Assembly: GCA_019749945.1 (NCBI GenBank)
Contig: JAIEPF010000014.1
Coordinates: 1-64,000, forward strand
Reading direction: 5' to 3'
From: Burkholderiales bacterium
GTDB taxonomy: Bacteria > Pseudomonadota > Gammaproteobacteria > Burkholderiales > SG8-41
Length of the DNA: 64,000 nt
Shown here: positions 17,352-26,483 of the stretch, one piece after another
Numbering within the stretch: position 1 is the stretch's first letter
How the letters are laid out: every line of letters starts with the position of its first letter
The notes under the pieces: generated by a model
Told to the model about the DNA's origin: nothing
What the model saw: only the letters and a program-made list of their open reading frames with translations
Database searches by the model: none
Position numbers and translations under genes: made by a program

Positions 17352-18551
17352 ATGATCGATCACCAATCCGTCACCCTCAGCGGCGGTCATTTCCAGTGGG
17401 ATGATCCGCTGCTGATCGAAGCACAGCTCAGCGACGAAGAAAAAATGATCCGCGATACCGCGCGCCAGTACGCGCAGGAGAAACTCGCGCCGCGCATCCG
17501 CGACTGGAACCGCAATGAAACCTTCGACCGCGTGGTGATGCGTGAAATGGGCGAGCTCGGTTTTCTCGGCGCACCGCTCGAGGGTTACGGCTGCGCCGGC
17601 ATCGGTTACGTCGCTTATGGCCTGATCATGCGCGAACTCGAACGCGTCGATACCGCCTTCCGTTCCGCCTGCGGCGTGCAAAGCGGGCTGGCGATGACGC
17701 CGATCTACGCTTACGGCAATGAAGAACAACGCCAAAAGTATTTGCCGAAAATGGTCAGCGGCGAACTGCTCGGCTGCTTCGGCCTCACCGAACCCGACCA
17801 CGGCTCAGACCCCGGCAGCATGAAAACCCGCGCCCGCACGGTCGACGGCGGTTACCGGCTCTCCGGCAGCAAGCTGTGGATCACCCATGCCCCGATCGCC
17901 GACATCATGATCGTCTGGGCCAAGGACGACGGCGGCGTGATCCGCGGCTTCATTCTCGAGCGCGGCATGGCGGGTCTGGCCACGCGCAAGATCGAAGGCA
18001 AATTCTCGGTGCGCGCCTCGCCCACCGGCGAAATCGTCATGGACAATGTCTTTGTGCCGGAAGCCAATCTGCTGCCCAATGTCTCCGGGCTGAAAGGTCC
18101 CTTCGGCTGCCTCAACAACGCACGTTTCGTCATCTGCTGGGGCGCGCTGGGCGCGGCGGAGGCCTGCTGGCATACCGCGCGCCAGTACACCATGGACCGC
18201 AAACAGTTCGGCCGGCCGCTGGCGGCAAACCAGCTGATCCAGAAAAAACTTGCCGACATGCAATCCGAAATCGCGCTGGGTCTGCTCGCCTGCCTGCATG
18301 TCAGCCGGCTGCGCGACCAGGGGCTGGCCACGCCGGAAATGGTGTCGCTGCTGAAACGCAATTCCACCGGCAAGGCGCTCGACATCGCGCGCCAGGCGCG
18401 TGACATGCTCGGCGGCAACGGCATCTCCGACGAATTTCCGGTGATCCGGCACATGCTCAATCTTGAAACCGTCAACACGCTGGAAGGCACCCACGACATC
18501 CACGCGCTGGTGCTGGGGCGCGCGCAGACAGGATTGTCGGCTTTTAATTAA
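17352..18551 (+). CDS. gcdH: Glutaryl-CoA dehydrogenase
   Basis: A 399-residue acyl-CoA dehydrogenase of the glutaryl-CoA type. It catalyses FAD-dependent oxidative decarboxylation of glutaryl-CoA to crotonyl-CoA, in lysine, tryptophan and benzoate degradation. Diagnostic features are [33 protein letters not shown], the substrate-binding Arg region and the C-terminal [17 protein letters not shown], which contains the catalytic Glu. A GAGGA ribosome site lies about 15 bases before the ATG. The nearby Bug and crotonase genes may feed or continue this route. Confidence 0.93.
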   Translation: MIDHQSVTLSGGHFQWDDPLLIEAQLSDEEKMIRDTARQYAQEKLAPRIRDWNRNETFDRVVMREMGELGFLGAPLEGYGCAGIGYVAYGLIMRELERVDTAFRSACGVQSGLAMTPIYAYGNEEQRQKYLPKMVSGELLGCFGLTEPDHGSDPGSMKTRARTVDGGYRLSGSKLWITHAPIADIMIVWAKDDGGVIRGFILERGMAGLATRKIEGKFSVRASPTGEIVMDNVFVPEANLLPNVSGLKGPFGCLNNARFVICWGALGAAEACWHTARQYTMDRKQFGRPLAANQLIQKKLADMQSEIALGLLACLHVSRLRDQGLATPEMVSLLKRNSTGKALDIARQARDMLGGNGISDEFPVIRHMLNLETVNTLEGTHDIHALVLGRAQTGLSAFN

Positions 18552-18559
18552 GTACGACC

Positions 18560-19693
18560 GTGGCGGAACCGCTGAAGAACCAGTACGGCCCGGAAATACC
18601 GGCACGCATCGCCGACATGATTGCGCATGTGTATCCGGCATTTCCCAAACGCGCTTTCCTGCGCGATGCGCTCGCCGGATACGAAGCGCTGGAACTGATG
18701 CCGCGCGGCCGCCATATCGCCCGCGCGCTGCGCAGCCACCTGCCGCAGGACGTACCCGCGGCGCTGGATATCCTGCTTGCTTCGCTCGATGCGCCGTATG
18801 CAAAAAACGGCGGATCGCTCGCCTCCTTCCTGTTCATGCCGCACACGATGTACGTCGCCGCTTACGCGCTGGAACATTTTGATGCCGCGATGCGCGCGCA
18901 GCATGCATTGACCCAGCGCTTCACCGCCGAATTCAGCATCCGGCCCTTCATCGAAAAATATCCCGAACAAACGCTGGCACAACTGCGTCAATGGACCCGC
19001 GACCCCAGCCCGCATGTGCGGCGCCTGGTCTCCGAAGGCACGCGCCCGCGCCTGCCGTGGGCGCCGCGCCTGCGCGCCCTGCAGCGCGATCCGCGCCCGG
19101 CCATCGAACTGCTGGAATTGCTGAAAGATGATCCCGAGCCGTATGTGCGGCGCTCGGTGGCCAACCACCTCAACGACATCGGCAAAGATCATCCCGGGCT
19201 GCTCAGCGCCATCGCCAGGCGCTGGCTCGAAAACGCCGGCCCGGAACGCGCGTGGATCGTGCGCCACGCGCTGCGTTCGGCGATCAAGCGCGGCGATGCC
19301 GGTGCGCTGGCGGTTTCGGGATTCGGCGCCAAAGCCGAGGTTGCGGTGCGCAGAGCCGCAATCACGCCGGCGCGGCCGCGCATCGGCGGCAAGGTGACGA
19401 TTGCGTTTGACCTGGTCAACACCAAGCCGCGCGCCCAGCGCGTGCTCGCCGACCTGCGCGTGCACTACGTGAAATCCAGCGGCAAAACCGGACCCAAGGT
19501 GTTCAAACTCAAAACCGTCGAACTCGCGCCGAAAGCCGCGCTGCATTTCGAAAAAACCCTGTCGCTGGCCGACCTCACCACGCGCCGGCATCACCCGGGC
19601 CGGCACCGGGTTGAGGTGCTGCTCAACGGCCGCGCAACATATATCGGCGGGTTTCAACTGACTGCGGCCGCACGCCGGCGCCGGGCAGAATGA
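18560..19693 (+). CDS. DNA alkylation repair protein, AlkC/AlkD-like HEAT-repeat glycosylase
   Basis: A 377-residue protein starting with GTG. The first 255 residues are helical HEAT-like repeats, including LRQWTRDPSPHVRRLVSEGT and LKDDPEPYVRRSVANHLNDI. Residues about 270-370 form a beta-rich module (IGGKVTIAFDLVNTKPRAQR, RHRVEVLLNGRATYIGGFQL) like the Ig-like domain of AlkC. The family removes 3-methyladenine and related cationic lesions. It starts 8 bases after gcdH, but functional linkage is unlikely. Confidence 0.82.
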   Translation: MAEPLKNQYGPEIPARIADMIAHVYPAFPKRAFLRDALAGYEALELMPRGRHIARALRSHLPQDVPAALDILLASLDAPYAKNGGSLASFLFMPHTMYVAAYALEHFDAAMRAQHALTQRFTAEFSIRPFIEKYPEQTLAQLRQWTRDPSPHVRRLVSEGTRPRLPWAPRLRALQRDPRPAIELLELLKDDPEPYVRRSVANHLNDIGKDHPGLLSAIARRWLENAGPERAWIVRHALRSAIKRGDAGALAVSGFGAKAEVAVRRAAITPARPRIGGKVTIAFDLVNTKPRAQRVLADLRVHYVKSSGKTGPKVFKLKTVELAPKAALHFEKTLSLADLTTRRHHPGRHRVEVLLNGRATYIGGFQLTAAARRRRAE

Positions 19694-19741
19694 CCCGCTT
19701 GCCAGCCTGCGCGGCCAGGCATAGAGGGGTAAAATGACGGC

Positions 19742-19966
19742 GTGAGTGACGCCAACCTCAAACGATGGGCTGAAACCTGGGTGTCTGCAGGCCGGGCGCT
19801 GGATGCCGTACGCCGGCGCGAATTGAGGGCAATGACCGACGACGATGTTCGTCGGGCAATCATGGATTTGTTTTCCGGACCGTTGCCGGCCGACCTCGCG
19901 CCCCGGACCACATCCGGGCTGGTGGAGCAACAAAGACTTTTTGCGAGACTGCGTCCTCCGGCATGA
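19742..19966 (+). CDS. Small hypothetical protein upstream of nucleotidyltransferase (possible antitoxin)
   Basis: A 74-residue, charged, helical protein starting with GTG, with MTDDDVRRAIMDLFSG in its middle. Its stop overlaps the start of the nucleotidyltransferase gene by four bases (ATGA), so the two are co-translated. No family was recognised. Size, position and coupling are those of an antitoxin, but this rests on context only. Confidence 0.6.
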   Translation: MSDANLKRWAETWVSAGRALDAVRRRELRAMTDDDVRRAIMDLFSGPLPADLAPRTTSGLVEQQRLFARLRPPA

Positions 19967-20535
19967 ATGCGTTGCTGGCCACAGCAGCGGAAATTCAGGA
20001 ATTCCTCCAGCGCTCTAACGAACGTTTCTGCTTTATTGGCGGCGTCGCGCTGCAGCGCTGGGGTGAACCGCGTTTCACGCGTGATGTGGACATCACGCTG
20101 CTTTGCCCCTTCGGACAAGAGGCCTCATGCGCGGACAGGCTGCTTGCTGCCTTTACACCCCGCATTCCGGATGCGAAGGCATTCGCCCTGCAGAACCGGG
20201 TCTTGCTGTTGCGCGGCGCTTCCGGCATCCCCATCGATATCGCCCTGGGCGCGATCCCGTTTGAAGAACGCTGCGTTGACCGCGCGACGTCTTTTCGGTT
20301 CGGCAACGTCAGCCTGAAAACATGCTCGGCGGAAGATCTTGTCGTTTTCAAGGCATTTGCCGGTCGCGACCAGGACTGGGTCGACATTGAATCGATTGCA
20401 ATCCGGCAATCCGTCCGGCTGGACTGGTCCGGAATATTTGCCGAACTGAAACCCCTCGCAGAGTTGCGGGATGGCGTGCAGACCATGGAGCGTCTGCAGC
20501 ATATCAAAGAGGTTTCTTGCGGCGACGGCGCGTGA
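19963..20535 (+). CDS. Nucleotidyltransferase-like protein (AbiEii-related)
   Basis: A 190-residue protein with the minimal nucleotidyltransferase signature: a Gly pair in CFIGGVALQRWG, then TRDVDITLLC supplying the two metal-binding Asp, and a third acidic position in GIPIDIALG. Later FKAFAGRDQDWVDIESI matches the conserved C-terminal part of AbiEii/DUF1814-type proteins. Such proteins can be toxins that modify tRNA or other targets. With the coupled 74-residue partner it may form a toxin-antitoxin or abortive-infection pair. Confidence 0.75.
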   Translation: MNALLATAAEIQEFLQRSNERFCFIGGVALQRWGEPRFTRDVDITLLCPFGQEASCADRLLAAFTPRIPDAKAFALQNRVLLLRGASGIPIDIALGAIPFEERCVDRATSFRFGNVSLKTCSAEDLVVFKAFAGRDQDWVDIESIAIRQSVRLDWSGIFAELKPLAELRDGVQTMERLQHIKEVSCGDGA

Positions 20536-20604
20536 CGACGGCAGCCGCTGTCAGGGCCGATCGACTTCAATCGCATTACTGTTTTCCATCGGCCCTTGCG
20601 CGCC

Positions 20605-21147
20605 CTATGTTGCGCGTCTCCGCCAGCGCCTGACAAGACGGCTCAGCGCCACCGTCAGCACAAAAGCCGGGAACACTGCGACCAGCGCCGAGGTCGGACC
20701 CCAGATGCGGAAGTACTCGGGCTGCGCCGTTGCGCCGTCCGTGACATACGCGGCATAAATCACATACTCGTCGTCCGTCACCTTGAGCTCCACCCGCTGC
20801 CGGCCGGCCGTGGCCCCGGTCGCGCTGAAACGCACCCGGGGCGCAAAACCGCCGGTCACCGCGACGGCAAATACACCCTCCGCCGCCGGCAGCTTCAGGT
20901 TCCAGGGTCGCGGCGGCGGCGGATCCTTGCGCGTCAACTGCGGCCAGCGCAGCAATTCATACTCCGGCGCGGCGGCCGGCGCGGCCGCCGGCTGCACGAC
21001 CACCACCGGGAACAGCCGGCTCGGCGTGTTGCCTGCAACATAACGCTCGGCGGTGAAATAAGTCGCCGCCTGCGACAGCAGGGTGAGCAGCGCCAGGAAA
21101 GTCGCCAGCTGCAGTACAAAAGTGCCGGTGCGGATCAGGAAACGCAT
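20605..21147 (-). CDS. Hypothetical membrane protein with two transmembrane segments
   Basis: A 180-residue protein with a hydrophobic segment at each end (FVLQLATFLALLTLLSQAA and TSALVAVFPAFVLTVALSRLV). Between them lies a periplasmic-type region of about 120 residues containing a proline/alanine linker and a beta-rich part (AVTGGFAPRVRFSATG). It ends in an arginine-rich cytoplasmic tail (RRWRRR). Function is unknown; codon use matches the host. Confidence 0.65.
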   Translation of the reverse strand: MRFLIRTGTFVLQLATFLALLTLLSQAATYFTAERYVAGNTPSRLFPVVVVQPAAAPAAAPEYELLRWPQLTRKDPPPPRPWNLKLPAAEGVFAVAVTGGFAPRVRFSATGATAGRQRVELKVTDDEYVIYAAYVTDGATAQPEYFRIWGPTSALVAVFPAFVLTVALSRLVRRWRRRAT

Positions 21148-21322
21148 GGGTGTTCCGTCAAATGGAATAACAACGCTCTAATGTAATGCTTCCGGACCCG
21201 GCGCGGCACCCGGAACATCAGGGTCTCGGTTAATCATCTTTGCGCGTAGACTGAATACACGCGGCTTGCTGCCGCCGTCCCGCTGCCAATCCCGGCAGCC
21301 CAGACTTCACCGCGAGCATGCC

Positions 21323-21985
21323 ATGCCAGGTTACGAAGTCGAAACCGTCACCCTCCATGTCGGCGACAGCGATTTCCGCATCCGCGCCCTGCTCAACAAG
21401 CGACAGTTTTCCGATCCCGACGGCGCCGCGGAACGCGCCGGGGTGTCGCCGGCATCGTGGCCGCTGTTCGGCGTGGTGTGGCCGGCGGGCCTTGCGCTGG
21501 CGGAAGCCATGAGCCGGTTTCCGATCGACGGCAAAAACATCCTTGAACTCGGCTGCGGCATCGGCCTCACCAGCCTGGTGCTGGCGCGCCGCGGCGCCCG
21601 CATCACCGCCTGCGATCACCACCCGCTGGCGGAGGACTTCCTGCGCCAGAACGCCGAACTGAACGGACTCCCGCCGATCCGGTTCCTCAATGCGCCGTGG
21701 CTGGGCCCCAATCTGCGGCTCGGCCGCTTTGATCTGATCATCGGCAGCGACCTGCTTTATGAACGCGACCACGCGGTGCTGCTCGCCGGATTCATCGCGC
21801 ATCACGCCCATCCCGCGGCACAGGTGCTGATCGCCGACCCGGGGCGCGGTTATGTCAGTCCGTTCAGCGCACTGATGCTGGCGCAGGGTTATGTGCGCAC
21901 GGCACTGCCGATGCCGATGGCAGCATCGGTGGGCATGCCGGCGTCGCGGGGGCGGTTGTTCAGTTTTGTGCGCGAGGCGGCCTGA
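21323..21985 (+). CDS. Class I SAM-dependent methyltransferase (METTL21/Methyltransf_16-like)
   Basis: A 220-residue protein. The SAM motif I is ILELGCGIGLTSLVLARRG, the acidic loop is CDHHP, and motif IV is DLIIGSDLLYERD, which resembles the DxxY motif of lysine methyltransferases. The N-terminal part with WPLFGVVWPAGLALAE also matches that family. It probably methylates a protein side chain. The start MPGYEVET was chosen because preceding codons are basic and cysteine-bearing without family similarity. Confidence 0.82.
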   Translation: MPGYEVETVTLHVGDSDFRIRALLNKRQFSDPDGAAERAGVSPASWPLFGVVWPAGLALAEAMSRFPIDGKNILELGCGIGLTSLVLARRGARITACDHHPLAEDFLRQNAELNGLPPIRFLNAPWLGPNLRLGRFDLIIGSDLLYERDHAVLLAGFIAHHAHPAAQVLIADPGRGYVSPFSALMLAQGYVRTALPMPMAASVGMPASRGRLFSFVREAA

Positions 21986-22000
21986 GCCCTTCCTGCGCGG

Positions 22001-23056
22001 TTATCGTGCCGGCGCCTGCAGCCGGGATTCATCCGGGAATTTCTGCAGCAGTTCCCCGCGCCGGCGCGGCAAGCCGTCACAGACAAAGGCGCTGGTCAGC
22101 TGCAGGCCGCGCCCGGATTCGACCGCCGCGAATTTCTCCCTTGCACACAACTCACGCGCCGCCAGGTAATGCCGCAGTTCCGCGGGCTCGTCCTGCGGGC
22201 GCGCGGCGGCGGCGCGGGCCAGCCGCTCGCTGAATCCCGCATGTCCACTGAAGCAGTCGCCCGCACCCTGCAGCCACTGCGGCGCCGCGCCGTCTTCATA
22301 AAGGCACAACGTGAATTCCACCTGCGCGCGATCCAGGCGCTGCGCCGCCTCCCGGTTGCGCGTAAACATCACCGCCATGTCTTCCGCGTCGATATGAAAG
22401 CGCGGATGCGCCATGGCTGCCAGGTCTTCCGTCCAGGCTTCGGCCAGTCTGCGAAAATCCGCGGCGCGGGTGTCCAGTCGAGTAAACACCATCAGGATTT
22501 CATCGCCGCGCATTTCGCCGCGCTGGCTCATGCCGGCCCTGAACGGCGGATCGGCCGAGGCGCGGGGCTTGGCCATGCCCAGGGGCAGTGCAGTCGACAA
22601 CAGCAGCAGGATCAGTGTCAGGACATCCAGGCGCAGCCATGGCCGCGGCGCGGCGCCTGCCGTGAAGACCAGCGCCATGACGGCATCGCAGGCGAGGAAC
22701 AGGCCGAGGGGATTTTGCTGCCACAGGCTGGCGGAGAACTTCACGCCGGTCTGCTGCGCCAGCCACAGGTCGTGCAGGTTGAGCAGCCACAACACACCGG
22801 CCAGCGCCAGGCCGACCAGCAATGCACGCAACCGCGCTGCGCCGACAGCGCCCAGACCAGGCATCAGCAACACGATGATGCCGGTCACCACAAACGACGG
22901 CACATGCAAGGCGCCGCCCGCCACCGGGATCGGAATCAGATAATCCTTCAGCGCACTGCCGCTGCCCCAGACCCCTTCCCAGCCCAGCGCGCCGGCGATC
23001 AGCGCCGGCAGCGGCCAGGCGATCAGGATCCACAGCAGCAGTCGAAGTTTGCTCAT
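22001..23056 (-). CDS. Hypothetical polytopic membrane protein with C-terminal soluble domain
   Basis: A 351-residue protein. The first 165 residues hold about five transmembrane segments (LLLWILIAWPLPALIAG, SFVVTGIIVLLMPGLGAV, LLVGLALAGVLWLLNLH, and two more). The remaining 180 residues are soluble and helical, with several Cys (FTLCLYEDG, GDCFSGH, CDGLPRRR). No family was recognised. It starts 32 bases before the iron-permease-like gene on the same strand and may share a promoter region with it. Confidence 0.65.
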   Translation of the reverse strand: MSKLRLLLWILIAWPLPALIAGALGWEGVWGSGSALKDYLIPIPVAGGALHVPSFVVTGIIVLLMPGLGAVGAARLRALLVGLALAGVLWLLNLHDLWLAQQTGVKFSASLWQQNPLGLFLACDAVMALVFTAGAAPRPWLRLDVLTLILLLLSTALPLGMAKPRASADPPFRAGMSQRGEMRGDEILMVFTRLDTRAADFRRLAEAWTEDLAAMAHPRFHIDAEDMAVMFTRNREAAQRLDRAQVEFTLCLYEDGAAPQWLQGAGDCFSGHAGFSERLARAAAARPQDEPAELRHYLAARELCAREKFAAVESGRGLQLTSAFVCDGLPRRRGELLQKFPDESRLQAPAR

Positions 23057-23093
23057 TGAACGGTCGTGGCGCGGCGGTCAGTACGTTTGCAGG

Positions 23094-23504
23094 TCACGCC
23101 TCCGGCGTTCCGGTGTCGTCCACGCCCTGATCCAGTTTTTTTCTGGCGGCGCTGGCCAGCGCCTGGTACCTGGCGCGAAAAGCATCGAGTTTCTCTTCCT
23201 CCAGTTCCTCCAGGTCGAGCAGCGCGTTATGCGCGCCCTGGGTGGCGCGGATCAGCTCATCGAGCTTGACCTGGATCGCTTCCGTGTCGCGGTTCTGCGT
23301 ATTCTGGATCAGGAACACCATCAGGAAGGTGATGATCGTGGTTCCGGTATTGATCACCAGCTGCCAGGTATCGCTGAAGCCGAACAGCGGGCCGGTGACC
23401 AGCCATACGGCAATGACGGCGACCGCCAGCGTGAATACCCGCGGTTTTCCGCAAAAACGCGCCGCCGACTTGGCAAAACCGGCATACCAGGAACTGCTGT
23501 TCAT
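23094..23504 (-). CDS. Low-affinity iron permease family protein
   Basis: A 136-residue membrane protein with two transmembrane segments. The conserved core WQLVINTGTTIITFLMVFLI followed by QNTQNRDTEAIQ is the signature of bacterial low-affinity iron permease/DUF-type proteins. A helical acidic tail follows (LEELEEEKLDAF). The start MNSSSWYAG has AGAGG 10 bases upstream. Its role in iron uptake is by family name only. Confidence 0.85.
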   Translation of the reverse strand: MNSSSWYAGFAKSAARFCGKPRVFTLAVAVIAVWLVTGPLFGFSDTWQLVINTGTTIITFLMVFLIQNTQNRDTEAIQVKLDELIRATQGAHNALLDLEELEEEKLDAFRARYQALASAARKKLDQGVDDTGTPEA

Positions 23505-23646
23505 AGATGGCCTCTTTGGGAATGCCCCGGGCCCAGCGATGATATGCCTGCCTGCCGCGACACGGCAAAGTACCATGGCTGAAAGGCCTGATGTGCTGGT
23601 ATAAACAGCAGCAGCCCGATTTTATTGATCCTGAGGAGAAGCCCGG

Positions 23647-24063
23647 ATGCCCGACAAATCACCCCTGCCCTTCGTCAAGGTGCAGGCCGCCATGAACGCG
23701 ATGACCGACAAGGCGCTGCAAACCCCGGACGACGTGGTCGCGATCGCCATCGTCGACGGCACCGGTAACCTGCTCGCCTATGCCCAGACCGGCGCGCTGC
23801 GCCTGTTCAGCCGCCGCCACGCCATCCGCAAGGCATACACCGCGGCAGTGATGGCCACGGATACCGGAGCGAACGGCAAAAAACTGAAGGAACAGGGCCG
23901 CAGCATCAGCGAAATGGGGGATCTGCAATTGACGGCTCTCCAGGGCGGGCTGGTGCTCAAAAAGGACGGCGTGCTGCTCGGCGGCATCGGTGTCGGCGGT
24001 TATGACGGCGGACATCTGGACGAAGCGCTGGCCCGTGTCGGACTCGAGATTTTGCTGCGTTAA
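23647..24063 (+). CDS. Heme-binding/GlcG-like protein (DUF336)
   Basis: A 138-residue protein of the GlcG/HbpS family. Typical blocks are VVAIAIVDGTGNLLAYAQ, RHAIRKAYTA and the C-terminal GVLLGGIGVGGYDGGHLDEA. Members occur in glycolate operons and as heme-responsive sensors, but biochemical roles are poorly defined. A GAGGAG ribosome site precedes the ATG. A Bug gene follows on the same strand. Confidence 0.85.
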   Translation: MPDKSPLPFVKVQAAMNAMTDKALQTPDDVVAIAIVDGTGNLLAYAQTGALRLFSRRHAIRKAYTAAVMATDTGANGKKLKEQGRSISEMGDLQLTALQGGLVLKKDGVLLGGIGVGGYDGGHLDEALARVGLEILLR

Positions 24064-24168
24064 AACGACCGCCGGCCCGCGTTTTCAGCGCCTGCCATGA
24101 CACCACCCCGCCTGGCTATAATCAGCGGCAAACAAATCAAAAATACCGAAGCCGCCCCGGGAGGTTGG

Positions 24169-25143
24169 ATGAAATCCATAGTGATGCTCACCGCCACGCT
24201 GCTGACCGCGCTTCTTACTCCTCTCTGCGCGCAGGCGCAGAATTTTCCCAGCCGGCCGATCCGCATCGTCGTGCCCTTCGCCGCCGGCGGCCCCGCCGAC
24301 ATCACCACGCGCAATATCGCGCCGCGACTGACCGAACTGCTCGGCCAGGCCATCGTGGTCGACAACCGCGCCGGGGCCAACGGCACCATCGGCGCCGAAG
24401 CGATGATCCGCGCCGCAGCCGACGGCCACACGCTGCTGATGACCACCGCCAGCGTCACCTCGATCAACATGGTGACCTACGCCAAACCGCCGTACGACAC
24501 GCTGCGCGACATGCTGCCGCTGTCCCCGGTGATGACCACCGGCAGCCTGATCGTGCTGCACCCGTCGATGCCGGTCAAAACCCTGAAGGAATTCGTCACC
24601 TTCGCCAAAACACGGCCGAACCAGATTGCCTTCGGCTCGGCGGGCACCGGCGGCACGCTGCATCTCGGACTGGAAATGCTGATGGCCGAGGCCGGGATCA
24701 AGATCACCCACGTCGCCTACAAGGGCGCGGCGCCCGCGGTCAGCGACGTCGTCGCCGGCCAGATCCAGGGCATGTTCGTCGACCTGCCGGTGATTTCACC
24801 GTACGTAAAATCCGGTCGCGTGCGCGCCATCGCGGTGGCGGCGCAGCAGCGTTCGCCGCACTTCCCCGACATTCCGTCGGCGAAGGAAGCGGGTTTCGCC
24901 GATGTCGACATGCTCAACTACTACGGGCTGCTCACCCAGGCGAAAGTGCCGCGCGACATCGCGCTCAAGCTGCACGACGCGATCATCAGGACGGTGAACA
25001 CCCCGGCGGTGCGCGAACGCCTGCTGTCCGTCGGCGCCGATCCGCTGACGATGTCGATCGAGGAATTCACCGATTACATCCGCAAGGACATCGAGAAGTG
25101 GCGCAAGGTGGTGAAGGCGGCGAACCTGACGTTTGAACGCTGA
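24169..25143 (+). CDS. Bug/TctC family substrate-binding protein
   Basis: A 324-residue periplasmic protein. The signal peptide ends LLTPLCAQAQ, followed by FPSRPIRIVVPFAAGGPAD, VDNRAGANGTIG and THVAYKGAAPAVSDVVAGQI. The start MKSIVMLT has GGGAGG upstream. All family landmarks are present. It lies after the GlcG-like gene, and the ligand is unknown. Confidence 0.93.
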   Translation: MKSIVMLTATLLTALLTPLCAQAQNFPSRPIRIVVPFAAGGPADITTRNIAPRLTELLGQAIVVDNRAGANGTIGAEAMIRAAADGHTLLMTTASVTSINMVTYAKPPYDTLRDMLPLSPVMTTGSLIVLHPSMPVKTLKEFVTFAKTRPNQIAFGSAGTGGTLHLGLEMLMAEAGIKITHVAYKGAAPAVSDVVAGQIQGMFVDLPVISPYVKSGRVRAIAVAAQQRSPHFPDIPSAKEAGFADVDMLNYYGLLTQAKVPRDIALKLHDAIIRTVNTPAVRERLLSVGADPLTMSIEEFTDYIRKDIEKWRKVVKAANLTFER

Positions 25144-25202
25144 ACATTGGTGTTGTGTTCCGCGCAGCGGCCGCGCACAACTCAATAAATATGTTTAAAA
25201 AC

Positions 25203-25286
25203 AATAGGTTATTACCTATTCGCCCGTTCCATTGCGACACCGGCCGCTTGATTTCAATATGAATTTAGTAATACACTAATTTCAAT
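25203..25286. promoter_or_regulatory. Candidate operator region of the Xre-RES module
   Basis: An AT-rich stretch before the antitoxin gene holds two inverted repeats. One is AATAGGT/ACCTATT with a 4-base spacer at 25203-25220; the other is TTAGT/ACTAA with a 5-base spacer at 25265-25279. The octamer ATTTCAAT is also directly repeated (25251 and 25279). Autorepression by the Xre antitoxin is expected. Confidence 0.45.
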
Positions 25287-25309
25287 AGAAATTCCGGACC
25301 GGAGGCTTC

Positions 25310-25699
25310 ATGACCACCGCCCCTGCCGCTGAACCCATTGCCGACGCCGATCGCCGGCGCGTACTGACCGGCGCCACGCTGAAAGCGGCCGATCTGCTGG
25401 AAATCCAGCAGGCCGTCCTCGCCAGACTGCTGGGTGTCAGCACGGCGCAGGTCAGCCGCATGCGCCAGGGCAGCTACCTGCTCGACCAAAAGCGCAAGGA
25501 ATGGGAACTGGCGGCATTGTTCGTGCGCCTCTACCGCGCGCTGGATTCGATCACCGTCAACAGTTTTGAGGAGGCCCGGGCCTGGCTCAACAGCCGCAAC
25601 CGCGGGCTCGGCGGCGAAAAACCCGTCGCCTTGATCGCTTCTGCCGCGGGTCTGGTGCGCGTCGTCGATTACCTCGATGCCGCCCGCGCGCGCATTTAG
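25310..25699 (+). CDS. Xre/ParS-type antitoxin with MbcA-like toxin-binding domain
   Basis: A 129-residue antitoxin. A degenerate helix-turn-helix lies at about 30-60 (LARLLGVSTAQVSRMRQGSY). The C-terminal toxin-binding domain begins at ELAALFVRLYRALDS and contains FEEARAWLNSRNRGLGGEKP, characteristic of the DUF2384 group. It overlaps the RES toxin gene by 23 bases. It should both bind the toxin and repress the operon; GGAGG is 5 bases before the ATG. Confidence 0.9.
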   Translation: MTTAPAAEPIADADRRRVLTGATLKAADLLEIQQAVLARLLGVSTAQVSRMRQGSYLLDQKRKEWELAALFVRLYRALDSITVNSFEEARAWLNSRNRGLGGEKPVALIASAAGLVRVVDYLDAARARI

Positions 25700-26378
25700 C
25701 CCGCAAAACCTGCGCTCCCGGATCTGGCGCGCGGTGGAGGCGCAGCACAAGGTTGCCACGATGCGCCTGGTGGACCACAAGCTCGAGGACCAGGACATCC
25801 TCGAAAAAATCCTCGAGGAAGCCAAACCGCCGGTGCCGGCGGAGGCCCGCGACAAACACTGGCTGATTTTCACGCCCTTCCGTTATACCCCGCGCCCGCC
25901 CGGCAGCCGCTTCCGCGCACCCGAAGATCCGGGCGTGTTTTATGGCGCCTTTGAGCAGCGCACCGCCTGCGCCGAAATCGGCTACTGGCGCTGGCGTTTT
26001 GTGCAGGACAGTGAAGGCTTGACGCTGCTCGAAGCCAAACCGATGAGCCTGTTTGCCGCGAATGTGAAAACTGCCGCGGCCATCGACCTGCGGAAACCGC
26101 CCCTATCCCGCCAGCGCAAAGCCTGGACGAATCCCGACAGTTATGCGGAAACCCAGGCGCTGGCGCGCAAGGCGCGGGAACAGGACATCGAAGCCATGGT
26201 GTATGAATCGGTGCGCGATCCGGAGCACGGCGGTGCGGTCGCGGTGCTGACCCCGAAACCCTTAAGCGGCCCGGTCGGCAATCCGGAGAGCTGGTTTCTG
26301 ACGATCACAGCGGATCGGGCCATCTGGCAGCGGGAACTGGGGGAGAGTTTTCAGTTTCTTTTCGGGAAGTCACGGTAG
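25677..26378 (+). CDS. RES domain toxin
   Basis: A 233-residue toxin of the RES family. The three name-giving residues are visible: Arg in FRYTPRPPGSRF, Glu in CAEIGYWRWRF and Ser in MVYESVRDPEHGG, with GVFYGAF between them. Characterised members degrade or phosphorolyse NAD+ in the cytoplasm, halting growth. A helical N-terminal extension of about 60 residues precedes the fold. It is the last GC-rich gene before the AT-rich island at 26.4 kb. Confidence 0.9.
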   Translation: MPPARAFSPQNLRSRIWRAVEAQHKVATMRLVDHKLEDQDILEKILEEAKPPVPAEARDKHWLIFTPFRYTPRPPGSRFRAPEDPGVFYGAFEQRTACAEIGYWRWRFVQDSEGLTLLEAKPMSLFAANVKTAAAIDLRKPPLSRQRKAWTNPDSYAETQALARKAREQDIEAMVYESVRDPEHGGAVAVLTPKPLSGPVGNPESWFLTITADRAIWQRELGESFQFLFGKSR

Positions 26379-26483
26379 CGACCCCAAAAAATTGCTGACC
26401 CGACCCCTCTGCTACCGACTTTATCGGGTAATTCTGGAATCACAGCGCCACATGTCTAATGCTTATACGTACTACAAACGGAC

